Below are positions 21,313 through 34,000 of a stretch of 64,000 bases of DNA, piece after piece. The first letter of the stretch is position 1. Each line of letters begins with the position of its first letter. A program made the translations under genes and the position numbers. The notes below the pieces were generated by a model, which had not been told where the DNA came from, made no database searches, and saw nothing but the letters and a program-made list of their open reading frames with translations. The DNA is from Rhodococcus opacus B4 (lineage in GTDB: Bacteria; Actinomycetota; Actinomycetes; Mycobacteriales; Mycobacteriaceae), in contig NC_012522.1 of NCBI RefSeq assembly GCF_000010805.1, positions 4,650,001 through 4,714,000 on the forward strand, read 5' to 3'.

Positions 21313-21800
21313 AACCGGAACCGACGGGCACGATGAAACCCACCCGCATCTGGGATCTGCTGTTCCTCGCCGCGCTCGCCGTCGCCGCCACCTGGATTTT
21401 GGTGCGCGTGTTCTACGGGTCGTTCCCGCCCATCCCCGTGTACGCGGGGGCGTCGCTGTATCCGGTCGCGCTGATCGAGGTCGTACTCGCGTTCATGGTG
21501 CGATCCCGGGTCACCAACCATCAGGTGGGCGACGGGCCGCGCCAACTGCACCCGATCACCGCCGCCCGGGTTGCCGCTCTGGCCAAGGCATCCGCACTCG
21601 TCGGCGCCGCGACGGCCGGGGTGTGGGGAGGCTTCCTGCTGTACCTGCTTCCGCAACAGTCGGTGCTGCGCGCCGCGGCCTCGGACAGTCCTGGCGCGTG
21701 GGTCGGTCTCGTCGCGGCACTGGCACTCGTCGGCGCGGCGCTGTGGCTGGAACACTGCTGCCGCACCCCCGACGACCCCTCGGACGAGCCCGCGCATTAG
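21309..21800 (+). CDS. DUF3180 membrane protein
   Basis: A 163-residue protein with four predicted membrane helices (about 14-35, 43-62, 92-116 and 126-146). It starts by ATGA overlap with folK. Members of this family follow folK throughout the mycolic-acid actinobacteria (Rv3605c position), but no function is established to my knowledge. Confidence 0.85.
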   Translation: MKPEPTGTMKPTRIWDLLFLAALAVAATWILVRVFYGSFPPIPVYAGASLYPVALIEVVLAFMVRSRVTNHQVGDGPRQLHPITAARVAALAKASALVGAATAGVWGGFLLYLLPQQSVLRAAASDSPGAWVGLVAALALVGAALWLEHCCRTPDDPSDEPAH

Positions 21801-21869
21801 GACATGGGGGATCGCCGCAGGTCGGATGGAATGCGCGGTGCACCCTTCGCGGCCAAGTACCCTGGCACC

Positions 21870-22853
21870 ATGACGAATCCTGGTCGCCTCAAGTCTGCGC
21901 GCCGCAACAGGCGCAGCGCGAGCCAGATGATCGTTGCGGGTTTGCTCGCCCTCGCGGTGATCGCGTCCCTCTTCCTGATCTTCAGTGACAGCGTCCAACT
22001 CCTGCGAGTGGGCCTGGTGGCCGCGCTCTGGGCCGCGACGGTCGGTGCCATCGCCATGACGAAGTACCGGCGCGAGTCGGCGCTCGACAAGGCGAAGGTC
22101 AGCGACCTGCAGACCGTCTATGAGTTGCAGCTCGAGCGGGAGATCTCGGCACGGCGCGAATACGAGCTCACCGTCGAGAAGCGAGTGCGCAGCGAAGTGC
22201 GCGCCGATGCAGAGGAACTTGCCGCGCTGCGCGCCGAACTCTCGTCGCTCCGCAAGAATCTCGAGGCACTGTTCGACGGCGCGATGCCGACCGAACGGAT
22301 CGCGCTGCGGGCGGATTCGACGCGCGTGCAGGAACTCGCAGGACGCTCGTACAGCAGCTATCAGCCGGCCGCGTCGGGCCTGTACATCCCGGGTGCCGGG
22401 CACGCCGCCGGCGCCGGGCATCAGAGCGGTTCCGCGCAGTCCTCGCATTTCGCGAATCCCGACGACGATCCGGTCACCGCCGAGACATCGATCGTCGAGC
22501 CCGCCGGCGCCGGACATACCGAACCCGAGATCGAGGTCGAACCGGAACCGGAGCCCACGCCGGAGCCTGTTGCCAAGGTCGCGCCGGTCGCCGAGCCCGC
22601 GAAGGTCGCGAAGGTCGCGCCCCAACCTGTCGCCGCGCCGGAGCCGGAGACGGCGGCCGAGCCCGAGCCCGAGCCGGACACTGCGGCCGAGCCCGAGCCC
22701 GAGGGCCGGCGGGGACGCAGGCGGGCGGCCGAGGACGACGAGACTTCGGGTGCGCACTCGAACGGGCTGTCCGTCGCCGAGATCATGGCCAACATGCAGT
22801 CCGCGTCGGGGGCGTCCCAGAGTGCCGGAGGAAGGCGTCGGCGGGCCGAATAG
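21870..22853 (+). CDS. DUF6779-like membrane protein with Pro/Glu-rich tail
   Basis: A 327-residue protein with two adjacent membrane helices (about residues 19-60), a charged coiled-coil-like stretch (RREYELTVEKRVRSEV region), and a long Ala/Pro/Glu tail ending RRRRAE. It corresponds in position and design to Rv3604c of M. tuberculosis. ATG 21870 is preferred because it starts just before the basic membrane anchor; an in-frame ATG at 21804 is possible. No function known to me; the design suggests an envelope or division scaffold. Confidence 0.75.
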   Translation: MTNPGRLKSARRNRRSASQMIVAGLLALAVIASLFLIFSDSVQLLRVGLVAALWAATVGAIAMTKYRRESALDKAKVSDLQTVYELQLEREISARREYELTVEKRVRSEVRADAEELAALRAELSSLRKNLEALFDGAMPTERIALRADSTRVQELAGRSYSSYQPAASGLYIPGAGHAAGAGHQSGSAQSSHFANPDDDPVTAETSIVEPAGAGHTEPEIEVEPEPEPTPEPVAKVAPVAEPAKVAKVAPQPVAAPEPETAAEPEPEPDTAAEPEPEGRRGRRRAAEDDETSGAHSNGLSVAEIMANMQSASGASQSAGGRRRRAE

Positions 22854-23000
22854 GCTCCGGCGCGCCCGGGGATCAACCCGCACGGTGTGAGGCATATATC
22901 ACTCTTCCTGCGCATGGCGGGGTGCGTTCGAGCCGGGCTATCCTCACCGTGGAACGTCTGGTACCCGCCGAGCGGGACTGGAACGAACGAGAGGACGAAG

Positions 23001-23927
23001 GTGACCTCTTTCGGGATCACTAATGGCCCTGCGCCCGCGAGATTGACGGTAGGAATTGTCTCCGCAGGCCGGGTCGGAACAGCAATCGGTGCCGCGTTGG
23101 AGCGGGCAGGTCACGTGGTCGTCGCCTGCTCGGCCGTCTCCGACGCGTCACGGCATCGGGCACGCACCCGGCTTCCCGAGACCGAGATTCTGCCGGTCGC
23201 AGAGGTCGCGGCCCGCTCCGAACTGCTCATTCTCGCGGTCCCCGACGCCGAACTGCCGTCGTTGATCGCCGGGCTGGCCTCCACCGGCGCCGTGCCGGGG
23301 CGCGCGATCGTGGCGCACACGTCCGGCGCGAACGGCATCGGGATCCTGGCCCCCCTCGCCGAGCAGGGTGTCGTTCCGCTCGCGATTCACCCCGCGATGA
23401 CGTTCACCGGCCACGACGAGGACACGGTCCGCCTCGCATCCGCCTGTTTCGGCATCACCGCCGCCGACGACATCGGCTACGCGATCGCGCAGTCGCTGGT
23501 TCTCGAGATCGGCGGCGAGCCGGTCCGGGTCCGCGAGGACATGCGGCCGCTGTACCACGCCGCTCTCGCACACGGCAGCAATCACCTGGTCACGCTCGTC
23601 GTCGACGCCGTGGCCGCACTGCGCGTCGCGCTGGAAGGCCAGGAACTGCTCGGCCAGGAGTTGATCGGCGACGATCCGAACGGCCTGGCCGAACGCGTGC
23701 TCCAGCCGCTGCTGTCGGCGGCGCTCGACAACGCCCTGCGGCGCGGGCCCGCGGCGCTGACCGGGCCCGTCGCCCGGGGGGACTCCGAGGCGGTGGCCAC
23801 GCATCTGCGGGTCCTCGAAGAAGTCGATCCGCGGATTGCGGCCGGCTACCGGGCCCTCTCGCTGAGGTCGGCGCAGCGCGCCGGCGCCACACCTGAACTG
23901 CTGGACATCCTGGAAGACCGGAGGTGA
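23001..23927 (+). CDS. Rossmann-fold DUF2520 protein
   Basis: A 308-residue NAD(P)-dehydrogenase-like protein: [16 protein letters not shown] forms the dinucleotide loop, and a helical DUF2520 domain follows. GTG 23001 has GAGG 7 bases upstream. The gene always precedes panC in mycolata (Rv3603c position) and overlaps it by 4 bases, so a role near pantothenate or a ketopantoate-type substrate is often suspected; PanE resemblance is only in the fold. Confidence 0.85.
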   Translation: MTSFGITNGPAPARLTVGIVSAGRVGTAIGAALERAGHVVVACSAVSDASRHRARTRLPETEILPVAEVAARSELLILAVPDAELPSLIAGLASTGAVPGRAIVAHTSGANGIGILAPLAEQGVVPLAIHPAMTFTGHDEDTVRLASACFGITAADDIGYAIAQSLVLEIGGEPVRVREDMRPLYHAALAHGSNHLVTLVVDAVAALRVALEGQELLGQELIGDDPNGLAERVLQPLLSAALDNALRRGPAALTGPVARGDSEAVATHLRVLEEVDPRIAAGYRALSLRSAQRAGATPELLDILEDRR

Positions 23928-24868
23928 GCCCCGTGAGCGATCTGCAGGGCGGATACAAGCGCGGCGAACTGACCGTGCACCACGACCCGAGCGTGCTGAC
24001 GCGGGTCTCGAAGGCGCTGCGCGGCGTCGGCCGCCAGGTCGCGCTGGTGCCCACGATGGGAGCCCTCCACACGGGTCACCTGGAGTTGGTGCGGCAGGCC
24101 AAGCTCACCGGCGCGGTGGTGATCGTCTCGATCTTCGTCAACCCGTTGCAGTTCGGTGCCGGCGAAGACCTCGACGCGTACCCGCGCACCCTCGACGCCG
24201 ATCTCGAACTGCTGCGTGAGGCCGGAGTCGAGCTGGCGTTCGTGCCCACCGCGGCCACCATGTACCCGGCCGGTCCGCGGACGACGATCCATCCCGGACC
24301 GCTGGGCGCGGAACTGGAGGGCGCGTCCAGGCCCACGCACTTCGCGGGGATGCTCACCGTCGTCGCCAAGCTGCTGCAGATCGCCGCACCGCACGTCGCG
24401 TACTTCGGGGAGAAGGACTACCAGCAGCTGACGCTCATCCGGCAGATGGTGACCGACCTGAACTTCGACGTCCGCATCTTCGGGGTGCCCACGGTGCGCG
24501 AGCACGACGGTCTCGCGCTGTCCTCGCGGAACCGCTACCTGGACGAGGACCAGCGCAACGCGGCGACGACATTGTCTGCGGCACTCATCGCCGGCGCCCA
24601 CGCCGCGGCCGGTGGCGCCGAGGCGATCCTCGCCACCGCGCGCGAGGTGCTGGCGTCCACCCCCGAGGTGGAGGTCGACTACCTCGAGGTGCGGGGCGTC
24701 GACCTCGGGCCCGCCCCGGAACGAGGCGACGGCCGGCTGCTCGTCGCCGCCAAGCTCGGAAACACTCGCTTGATCGACAACGTCGGTGTCGCCGTCGGCA
24801 CCGGTTTCCTCGAACGTGATACCGAGGCGTCGGACGCGTCGGCGACAGACGAACTTCTTTCCCGCTAG
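23924..24868 (+). CDS. panC: Pantothenate synthetase
   Basis: A 314-residue ligase joining pantoate and beta-alanine with [18 protein letters not shown] carries the HIGH-type motif, and [14 protein letters not shown] and the loop [12 protein letters not shown] are present. GTG 23924 overlaps the preceding stop; GTG 23933 is also possible. Followed by panD and coaX, giving consecutive CoA precursor steps. Confidence 0.96.
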   Translation: MSPVSDLQGGYKRGELTVHHDPSVLTRVSKALRGVGRQVALVPTMGALHTGHLELVRQAKLTGAVVIVSIFVNPLQFGAGEDLDAYPRTLDADLELLREAGVELAFVPTAATMYPAGPRTTIHPGPLGAELEGASRPTHFAGMLTVVAKLLQIAAPHVAYFGEKDYQQLTLIRQMVTDLNFDVRIFGVPTVREHDGLALSSRNRYLDEDQRNAATTLSAALIAGAHAAAGGAEAILATAREVLASTPEVEVDYLEVRGVDLGPAPERGDGRLLVAAKLGNTRLIDNVGVAVGTGFLERDTEASDASATDELLSR

Positions 24869-24886
24869 AAGAGTAAGGACCGGAAC

Positions 24887-25333
24887 ATGTTTCGCACCAT
24901 GATGAAGTCGAAGATCCATCGCGCCACCGTCACACACGCCGATCTCCACTACGTGGGCTCGGTGACGGTCGACCAGGATCTGATGGATGCCGCCGACCTC
25001 CTCGAAGGCGAGCAGGTGTGCATCGTCGACATCGACAACGGCGCGCGGCTCGAGACCTATGTCATCGCCGGCGAGCGGGGAAGCGGCGTCATCGGGATCA
25101 ACGGTGCGGCAGCGCATCTGGTCAAGCCCGGCGACCTCGTCATCCTCATCGCCTACGGCGTCATGAACGAGCAGGAGGTGCGCGACTACGAGCCGCGTGT
25201 CGTGTTCGTCGACGCCGCCAACACGCCCGTCGACCTCGGTGCCGACCCGGCGCACGCGCCGGAGGGCTCCGGCCTGATCACCCCGCGCATGCTGTCGACG
25301 CTCGACGCCGAGCGCGAATCCAGTTTGGTGTAA
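24887..25333 (+). CDS. panD: Aspartate 1-decarboxylase proenzyme
   Basis: A 148-residue pyruvoyl enzyme making beta-alanine for PanC. The self-cleavage site Gly24-Ser25 lies in HYVGSVTVD, and Lys9 and Tyr-containing loops are in place. The C-terminus is longer than in E. coli PanD, as in mycobacteria. Confidence 0.96.
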   Translation: MFRTMMKSKIHRATVTHADLHYVGSVTVDQDLMDAADLLEGEQVCIVDIDNGARLETYVIAGERGSGVIGINGAAAHLVKPGDLVILIAYGVMNEQEVRDYEPRVVFVDAANTPVDLGADPAHAPEGSGLITPRMLSTLDAERESSLV

Positions 25334-25336
25334 CCC

Positions 25337-26152
25337 GTGCTCCTCACCGTCGACGTCCGGAACACGAACATCGTTCTCGGACTGTTCACCGGCACCGGTG
25401 AGCATTCGAAGTTGGTGCAGGACTGGCGGATGCGCACCGACGCGAGGATGACGGCCGACGAACTGGCGCTCATCTTCCGCGGCCTCCTCGGCGCGCACAC
25501 CGATCAGATTACGGGTGTGTCCGCGCTGTCGACGGTGCCGTCGGTGCTGCGGGAGATCCGCGTGATGCTGACGCGGTACTGGGGGCACGTCCCGCACGTG
25601 CTGGTGGAACCCGGGGTGCGAACCGGTGTTCCGCTGCTCGTCGACAACCCCAAGGAGGTCGGCGCCGACCGGATCGTCAACAGTCTTGCGGCGCATCACC
25701 TCTACGACGCGCCGTGCATCGTGGTCGACTTCGGGACGTCCACGTGCGTCGACGTCGTGTCCGCGAAGGGTGAGTTCCTCGGCGGCGCCATCGCGCCCGG
25801 CCTGGAGATCTCCTCGGACGCACTCGCGTCGCAGTCGGCGGCGCTGCGCAAGGTCGAGCTGGTGCGGCCCCGCTCCGTCGTCGGCAAGAACACCGTCGAA
25901 TGCATGCAGTCGGGTGCGGTGTTCGGTTTCGCCGGCCTCGTCGACGGGCTGGTCCGCCGGGTGCGCAGGGAACTGCCCGCCTTCTCGGGTTCCGACGTGG
26001 TGGTGATCGCGACCGGCGATCGCGCGCCGCTGATCATGCCCGAGACGGAAACCGTCGACGAGCACGAACCGGATCTCACGCTCGAAGGGCTGCGCCTGGT
26101 CTACGAGCGGAATCAGGCCCGCCGGGGAGCGCGTCGCAGCCCGCTCGACTGA
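25337..26152 (+). CDS. coaX: Type III pantothenate kinase
   Basis: A 271-residue kinase phosphorylating pantothenate. It has the N-terminal [14 protein letters not shown] phosphate-loop strand, [18 protein letters not shown] and the [11 protein letters not shown] segment of the ASKHA fold. GTG 25337, 3 bases after panD. Confidence 0.94.
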   Translation: MLLTVDVRNTNIVLGLFTGTGEHSKLVQDWRMRTDARMTADELALIFRGLLGAHTDQITGVSALSTVPSVLREIRVMLTRYWGHVPHVLVEPGVRTGVPLLVDNPKEVGADRIVNSLAAHHLYDAPCIVVDFGTSTCVDVVSAKGEFLGGAIAPGLEISSDALASQSAALRKVELVRPRSVVGKNTVECMQSGAVFGFAGLVDGLVRRVRRELPAFSGSDVVVIATGDRAPLIMPETETVDEHEPDLTLEGLRLVYERNQARRGARRSPLD

Positions 26153-26192
26153 TGGGTTCCCTCATCGCGGAAGTTATGTCAGAATGGTCCCC

Positions 26193-26234
26193 GTGAATCT
26201 CTGCACGAGTGCTCAGGAGTGTTGTCGAGGCTGA
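26193..26234 (+). CDS. Cysteine-rich leaderless mini-ORF, candidate cysteine attenuator
   Basis: A 13-codon ORF from GTG 26193 to TGA 26234, peptide MNLCTSAQECCRG, three Cys in 13 residues with two adjacent. CAGAAT at 26180-26185 is a plausible -10 box placed so that transcription could start at the GTG itself, giving a leaderless mRNA. The cysteine dioxygenase start follows 40 bases later. Leaderless polycysteine ORFs acting as cysteine-responsive attenuators are described in mycobacteria; the same logic fits here, since the downstream gene degrades cysteine. Confidence 0.55.
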   Translation: MNLCTSAQECCRG

Positions 26235-26274
26235 ACGCTGCCTTGACCAATTCACACTTCTGGGAGTCTCTCTC

Positions 26275-26808
26275 GTGCTCGCAACGTATTCTTCTGCATC
26301 CGTACCCACCCGTCTTCGCCCGGCCGACCTGCTGCGCATCACCGATCAGGGTGCTTCCGAGGTCCTCGACGGCCGCCACGACGTCCTGCTCCCGCAGAGC
26401 TGGCCCATCGACGAGCGCTGGTCGACCCGGCTCTACTCGGACGACGACGTCGACGTCTGGCTGATCAGCTGGGTTCCCGACCGGAACACCGAATTGCACG
26501 ACCACGCAGGATCTTTCGGCGCGCTCACCGTTCTCAGCGGCGCGTTGTCCGAGTTCCGTTGGGCGGGTGACCGACTGCGTCACCGCACCCTCGACGCCGG
26601 CGATCAGGCCTCGTTCCCCCTCGGGTGGGTCCACGACGTGGTGCGGGCGCCGGATGCACCCGGGGCGGAGGTGGTGACGCCGACGCTGAGTGTGCACGCC
26701 TACTCACCGCCGTTGTCGGCGATGTCCTATTACGAGGTCACGGACCACGGCACGCTGCGCCGCACCCGGACCGAGCTCACCGATCTCCCCGAGGGCGGTT
26801 CGAAGTGA
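26275..26808 (+). CDS. Cysteine dioxygenase, type I
   Basis: A 177-residue cupin that oxidises cysteine to cysteine sulfinate with a mononuclear iron. Iron ligands are visible: His75 and His77 in ELHDHAGSFGALTVLSG, and His141 in SVHAYSPPL. GTG 26275 is preferred; longer in-frame starts overlap the mini-ORF. The stop overlaps the rhodanese gene (GTGA), so both enzymes of sulfur handling are made together. Confidence 0.9.
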   Translation: MLATYSSASVPTRLRPADLLRITDQGASEVLDGRHDVLLPQSWPIDERWSTRLYSDDDVDVWLISWVPDRNTELHDHAGSFGALTVLSGALSEFRWAGDRLRHRTLDAGDQASFPLGWVHDVVRAPDAPGAEVVTPTLSVHAYSPPLSAMSYYEVTDHGTLRRTRTELTDLPEGGSK

Positions 26809-27227
26809 ACATCGACCAGATGCTCGAAGAGGCCCGCACCAAGATCGACCGGATGTACGCGTTCGAGCTGCCCGAGGCAGTGGCGCGCGGCGCGATCGTC
26901 GTGGACATCCGCCCGCAGGCGCAGCGCGCGATCGAGGGGACGCTGCCCGGCGCGCTCGCCATCGAGCGCAACGTCCTCGAGTGGCGCTGCGATCCCACCA
27001 GCTCGGCGCACCTGGCGCTGGCGGTGGATCACGACGTCGAGTGGATCATCGTCTGCTCCGAGGGCTACACGTCGAGCCTGGCCGCCGCGGCCCTGCAGGA
27101 GCTGGGCCTGCACAAGGCGACCGACCTCGTCGGCGGGTACAAGGCGATCAAAGCGGCGGGACTGCTGGGTTCTCTCATCGCGACGCAGCACTGCGTACGG
27201 GAGCTTGCCACCGTCTCGGCGCACTGA
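26805..27227 (+). CDS. Rhodanese-like sulfurtransferase
   Basis: A 140-residue single rhodanese domain. The active loop is CSEGYTSS after IIV, with Cys as the persulfide carrier. GTG 26805 overlaps the cysteine dioxygenase stop. The pairing suggests it takes sulfane sulfur arising during cysteine breakdown. Confidence 0.88.
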   Translation: MNIDQMLEEARTKIDRMYAFELPEAVARGAIVVDIRPQAQRAIEGTLPGALAIERNVLEWRCDPTSSAHLALAVDHDVEWIIVCSEGYTSSLAAAALQELGLHKATDLVGGYKAIKAAGLLGSLIATQHCVRELATVSAH

Positions 27228-27272
27228 CCTCTGAATAGGGGGACGCGGGGCTGTCGATTAGGCTGGTGACCC

Positions 27273-28784
27273 GTGAGTGAAGTAGCAGCCCAGCCAGTCG
27301 ACGACACCCCCGAGCAGCTTCGGATCCGCCAGGAGAAGCGTGAGCGCATTCTCGCGGAGGGACGCGAGGCGTACCCGGTGTCGGTGGCGCGCACCCACTC
27401 GCTGGCGGAGATCCGCGCCAAGTATCCGGAACTCGAGCCCGACACTGCCACGGGTGACCAGGTCGGCATCGTCGGCCGGGTGATCTTCGTGCGCAACACG
27501 GGCAAGTTGTGCTTCGCGACGCTGCAGGAAGGCGACGGCACCCAGCTGCAGGCGATGATCAGTCTCGCTGCAGTCGGTGAGGATGCGCTCGCATCGTGGA
27601 AGGCCGACGTCGACCTCGGTGACTTCGTGTTCGTGCACGGTGAGGTGATCAGCTCCCGTCGCGGTGAGCTGAGCGTGATGGCCGATTCGTGGCAGATCGC
27701 GTCCAAGTCGCTCCGGCCCCTGCCCGTTGCGCACAAGGAGATGAACGAGGAGTCTCGTGTTCGGCAGCGTTACGCCGATCTGATCGTGCGCCCCGAGGCT
27801 CGGGACAATGCGCGCAAGCGGGTGTCGGTCGTTCGTGAACTCCGGAACGCGCTCGAGCGTCGCGGGTTCCTCGAGGTCGAGACGCCGATGCTGCAGACGG
27901 TGGCGGGTGGCGCGGCGGCCCGTCCCTTCATCACGCATTCCAATGCGCTCGACATCGACCTCTATCTCCGAATCGCCCCCGAACTGTTCCTGAAGCGGTG
28001 CGTCGTCGGCGGCATCGAGAAGGTTTTCGAGATCAACCGGAATTTCCGCAACGAGGGCGTCGACTCGACGCACTCGCCGGAATTCGCGATGCTCGAGACA
28101 TACGAGGCTTACGGCACATATGACGATTCGGCCGTCATGATCCGCGAACTCGTTCAGGAGGTGGCGCAGGCCGCTTTCGGTTCGCAGGTCGTCACTCTTG
28201 CCGACGGCACCGAATACGACCTGAGCGGTGAATGGAAGACCCTCGAGATGTATCCGTCGCTGTCGCAGGCGATCGGTGTCGACGTCACTCCGGATACCAC
28301 GGTCGAGGAATTGCTGGCTCTCGCGGAGAAGGTGGGTCTCGAGGTCCCGAAGGACAAGGGTTACGGGCACGGGAAGCTGGTCGAGGAACTGTGGGAGCAC
28401 CAGTGCGGCGACCAGTTGTTCGAACCGACTTTCGTCCGTGATTTCCCGGTCGAGACGTCGCCGCTGACTCGTGACCACCGCAGCAAGGCCGGGGTGACCG
28501 AGAAGTGGGACCTCTACATCCGTGGATTCGAGTTGGCTACGGGCTATTCGGAATTGGTCGATCCGGTGATCCAGCGTGAGCGGTTCGTCGATCAGGCGCG
28601 CCTCGCGTCGGCCGGCGACGACGAGGCAATGGCCCTCGACGAAGAATTCCTCGCCGCAATGGAGCAGGGAATGCCGCCGACCACCGGTACCGGAATGGGA
28701 ATCGACCGTCTGCTCATGGCATTGACGGGGTTGGGAATCCGCGAAACAATCCTCTTTCCCATTGTTCGGCCTTCTTCTCGCTGA
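27273..28784 (+). CDS. lysS: Lysyl-tRNA synthetase, class II
   Basis: A 503-residue enzyme charging tRNA-Lys. An N-terminal OB anticodon-binding domain (about 60-165) is followed by the class II core with motif 2 [11 protein letters not shown] and motif 3 [11 protein letters not shown]. No LysX-type membrane extension is present, so this is the housekeeping synthetase. GTG start. It precedes lsr2, as in M. tuberculosis. Confidence 0.97.
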   Translation: MSEVAAQPVDDTPEQLRIRQEKRERILAEGREAYPVSVARTHSLAEIRAKYPELEPDTATGDQVGIVGRVIFVRNTGKLCFATLQEGDGTQLQAMISLAAVGEDALASWKADVDLGDFVFVHGEVISSRRGELSVMADSWQIASKSLRPLPVAHKEMNEESRVRQRYADLIVRPEARDNARKRVSVVRELRNALERRGFLEVETPMLQTVAGGAAARPFITHSNALDIDLYLRIAPELFLKRCVVGGIEKVFEINRNFRNEGVDSTHSPEFAMLETYEAYGTYDDSAVMIRELVQEVAQAAFGSQVVTLADGTEYDLSGEWKTLEMYPSLSQAIGVDVTPDTTVEELLALAEKVGLEVPKDKGYGHGKLVEELWEHQCGDQLFEPTFVRDFPVETSPLTRDHRSKAGVTEKWDLYIRGFELATGYSELVDPVIQRERFVDQARLASAGDDEAMALDEEFLAAMEQGMPPTTGTGMGIDRLLMALTGLGIRETILFPIVRPSSR

Positions 28785-28923
28785 TTCGCCCGGGGTGAAT
28801 TCGCGCCGATAAATTCGATCCATTCCTCGTATTCCGAATCGGAAGAACAGGGGTATGGTTACCTCCGGGTCGTAGCTCACGTTGACGATGAGACGTCGCT
28901 TCATTCGAGAGGAATTTCATCCC

Positions 28924-29274
28924 ATGGCTAAGAAGGTCACTGTCACCCTGATCGACGATGTCGATCAAGAGGCGTCTGCCGACGAGACGGTCGAGTTCGG
29001 ACTCGACGGTGTTCAGTACGAGATCGACCTTTCCTCGGAGAATGCGGCGAAATTGCGCGATCAGCTCGACGTGTGGGTTTCCCACGCGCGCAAGGTGAGC
29101 TCGCGCAAGCGCGGCAAAGCAGTGGCGGCTCCGGCCGTCACCAAGTCCCGGGTTGCGGTCGATCGGGAACAGAGCGCCGCTATCCGGGAATGGGCGCGCA
29201 AGAACAACAAAAAGGTTTCTGCGCGCGGACGTATCTCGGCGGAAATTATCGAGGCCTACAACAAGGCGAACTGA
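28924..29274 (+). CDS. lsr2: Nucleoid-associated silencer Lsr2
   Basis: A 116-residue H-NS-like protein that coats AT-rich DNA and silences acquired genes. It begins [14 protein letters not shown] (dimerisation domain) and ends with the DNA-binding domain containing the RGR hook (101-103) in [19 protein letters not shown] 28924 has GAGGA about 10 bases upstream; an in-frame ATG at 28888 would add 12 residues absent from relatives. Relevant here because the accessory cluster at 43-56 kb may be under its control. Confidence 0.97.
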   Translation: MAKKVTVTLIDDVDQEASADETVEFGLDGVQYEIDLSSENAAKLRDQLDVWVSHARKVSSRKRGKAVAAPAVTKSRVAVDREQSAAIREWARKNNKKVSARGRISAEIIEAYNKAN

Positions 29275-29373
29275 AAGTGGCTGGGAACAGAATTTGCTGA
29301 TTCGCTCCGCGAGGTGACCCGGACTGTTACCGTCCCGCACTGATCCGATATTCGGGGAGTCCGGGGGGTAGCT

Positions 29374-30309
29374 GTGCGCCGCTGCGTGTCCGTTTCAGGG
29401 ATTCTGTTCCTGGCATTCGTGATGTGGGCCGGGGTGGCGACCGCGGCGCCTGTCTATCCGGTGCCGGATTCGTTCCTCGCCGGAGTGCCCCTCGAATTGG
29501 GAAATCCGGGCGGTTCGGCCCCGGGGTCGAACGACTGGTCCTGCCTGCCGAGCGACGCGCACCCCGAACCGGTCGTCCTCGTCCACGGGACGGGAGGCTC
29601 GCGCCAGACCAACTGGGCGGTGTATGCACCGCTGCTCGCCAACGAGGGCTACTGCGTCTTCTCGCTCACCTACGGCAACTTCCCCGACCTGCCCTGGCCG
29701 CTCGATGCGATCGGCGGAATGACGCCCATCGACACCGGCACTGCTCGGATCGCCGCGTTCGTCGATCAGGTGCTGGCGAGCACGGGGGCCGCGAGAGTCG
29801 ACCTGGTGGGCCATTCCCAGGGCACCGTGCAGGCGAACAACTACGTGAAGTTCTTCGGCGGTGCGGACAAGGTCGCGAAGATCGTGTCGCTCGCCCCGCC
29901 GTGGCAGGGCACGTACGGAAACGACCAGGTCAGTGTCGGCCGGTTCCTGCGCTCGCTCGGCGTCGATGACGCGGTGGCGGCAGGTTTCCCCGTCTGCCGG
30001 GCGTGCCCCGAGATGCTGCAGGGTTCGAAGTTCATCGACCGCATGCGCGCGGGCGGGGTCTACGTGCCCGGGATCGCGTACACGAACATCGTCACCCGCT
30101 ACGACGAACTGGTCGTCCCGTACACGAGCGGCCTCGAGCCGGGGCCGGACACCACCAACATCGTCGTCCAGGACGGGTGCGAGCAGGACTATTCCGACCA
30201 CGTCGCCGTCGCCGGCTCGGCACGTGCAGCCGGTTTCGTGCTGAACGCGCTGGATCCCGACCATCCGCGCGAGGTGCCGTGCCGTTTCGTCGCTCCTGTC
30301 GCGGGGTAG
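29374..30309 (+). CDS. Secreted lipase/esterase, alpha/beta hydrolase
   Basis: A 311-residue protein from GTG 29374. A signal peptide (about 1-24, ending VATA-AP) is followed by an alpha/beta hydrolase with HGTGG oxyanion region, nucleophile elbow GHSQG, and a C-terminal catalytic His in YSDHVAVAGS. It resembles class 2 triacylglycerol lipases. Six cysteines in the mature part suggest disulfides outside the cell. Confidence 0.88.
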   Translation: MRRCVSVSGILFLAFVMWAGVATAAPVYPVPDSFLAGVPLELGNPGGSAPGSNDWSCLPSDAHPEPVVLVHGTGGSRQTNWAVYAPLLANEGYCVFSLTYGNFPDLPWPLDAIGGMTPIDTGTARIAAFVDQVLASTGAARVDLVGHSQGTVQANNYVKFFGGADKVAKIVSLAPPWQGTYGNDQVSVGRFLRSLGVDDAVAAGFPVCRACPEMLQGSKFIDRMRAGGVYVPGIAYTNIVTRYDELVVPYTSGLEPGPDTTNIVVQDGCEQDYSDHVAVAGSARAAGFVLNALDPDHPREVPCRFVAPVAG

Positions 30310-30317
30310 CGCCCCGC
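30301..30317 (+). terminator. Short GC hairpin over the lipase stop codon
   Basis: GCGGGG and CCCCGC arms around TAGCG. A second hairpin, CCGGGC-GAG-GCCCGG, follows at 30341-30355. Together they may end the lipase transcript; neither has a T tract. Confidence 0.45.
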
Positions 30318-30793
30318 GGGATCCGCCGCGCCGCCAGTTACCGGGCGAGGCCCGGGCAACCCGCTGGGTAACTCCGCCGTCGCCGGCGGTAACGAATGGG
30401 TGGCGAACTCACAGCTCGTCGACATACCCTGTCCGGATACGCAGGTCTCGCCCCTTCGGGGGCGGGCCGCCGGCCTCTATCGACCGGGTGCCCGGATGGG
30501 CACCGCCGGACCTGTTCGCTCCAGGCGTACAGGGAAGGGGAAACGATTGCCGGACCTGGGGCGTTAAATACGAATAAGCAGGCGTGCCCGCCCACCTAAA
30601 GGGGTGGAGGGGCAGCAGGTCGATCGGCAGCCAACTACAGTAATAGATGGGGTCGTGGAACCTTCGTCGGTTCGGGGCTTCTGCCCTCGGAGCAGGCGCT
30701 GGCGATCTGCTTGTAGTGCCGGAGCGAAACGCGGCGAACAGGGACGAGACACCCGGTCTCGTGACTGCACGTCGGAAAGTGTGAGGGAGAGCG
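30318..30793 (+). promoter_or_regulatory. Long structured upstream region of clpC
   Basis: About 480 bases without a gene. Beyond the hairpin at 30341-30355 it holds a CGCCCC-TTCG-GGGGCG hairpin (30449-30464, a UUCG tetraloop) and GGTGCCC-GGAT-GGGCACC (30487-30504). The clpC ribosome site is GAGGGAGAG near 30784-30791. Actinobacterial clp genes are often controlled by ClgR, but I could not place a confident ClgR box. The hairpins could form part of a long 5' leader. Confidence 0.4.
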
Positions 30794-33331
<2,538 letters not shown>

Positions 33332-33346
33332 TCGCGCAGTAGGCGA

Positions 33347-33388
33347 ACGAACGGGCCGCCGGTGGTTTTCCACCGGCGGCCCGTTCGT
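33347..33388. terminator. Strong bidirectional terminator after clpC
   Basis: A perfect 19-base-pair stem (ACGAACGGGCCGCCGGTGG) with a TTTT loop, between the convergent clpC and the mycothiol-type protein gene. The stem is almost entirely GC, typical of actinobacterial terminators. Confidence 0.9.
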
Positions 33389-33398
33389 GTGTGCGGGG

Positions 33399-33980
33399 TC
33401 AGGCGCTCTTGCGTCCCGACCAGTTGGCGAGACGTTCGGTGGGGCCCGCGGTGGGGAGTGGGTCGACGACGTCCGCGAACGGCACGTGCCCACCGCGTGG
33501 TTCCGCCGGGATCGCGCGCTGTGCGACGGCGAGCATGGCCTCGGCGAGTTCGGGCCGGGTTTCGGAGGGCTGGCCGGTGGCGACCGCGAGATCCCAGCCG
33601 TGCACCAGCGTCTCGTTGATGTATCCCCAGATCGCGGCTCGGCCGGGCACGGTGCCCCACGGCGCGGTCACCGTCGCGTCGAGTCGGCCGTCGTCGGTCC
33701 AGACGGGCCACATGCGGTCGGCCGCCGACCGGTAGGCGGCCGCGTAGCTGTCGTCGGGGATGCCGGTGACGACGAGCGGAACGGTGCGCGGGTCGCCGCC
33801 CTCCCCGATCACTCGGGCGCGTTCCACGGTCGCGACCAGGTGGCCGAGCATGGTGCGGACGTCGAAGTCGGCGCAGGGGGTAGATGCCGTCAACTGGTCC
33901 TGGCGGACGTTGTCGATGAGACGGGTGGTCCAGCCGAGGGCTTCGCGGTACAGGGGCCGGGGATCTGTCGTGTTTGTCAT
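33399..33980 (-). CDS. TIGR03086-type DinB-fold metal-binding protein
   Basis: A 193-residue protein of the mycothiol-dependent maleylpyruvate isomerase N-terminal (DinB-like) superfamily: TPCADFDVRTMLGHLVA with the first metal His, and NETLVHGWDLAVATGQ with the later His. Many actinobacterial members are of unknown function and some may use mycothiol. ATG 33980; an upstream ATG at 34004 lies inside the shared operator. Divergent from a WYL regulator that probably controls it. Confidence 0.82.
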   Translation of the reverse strand: MTNTTDPRPLYREALGWTTRLIDNVRQDQLTASTPCADFDVRTMLGHLVATVERARVIGEGGDPRTVPLVVTGIPDDSYAAAYRSAADRMWPVWTDDGRLDATVTAPWGTVPGRAAIWGYINETLVHGWDLAVATGQPSETRPELAEAMLAVAQRAIPAEPRGGHVPFADVVDPLPTAGPTERLANWSGRKSA

Positions 33981-34000
33981 GAGACAACTCTCGCCGTAAA

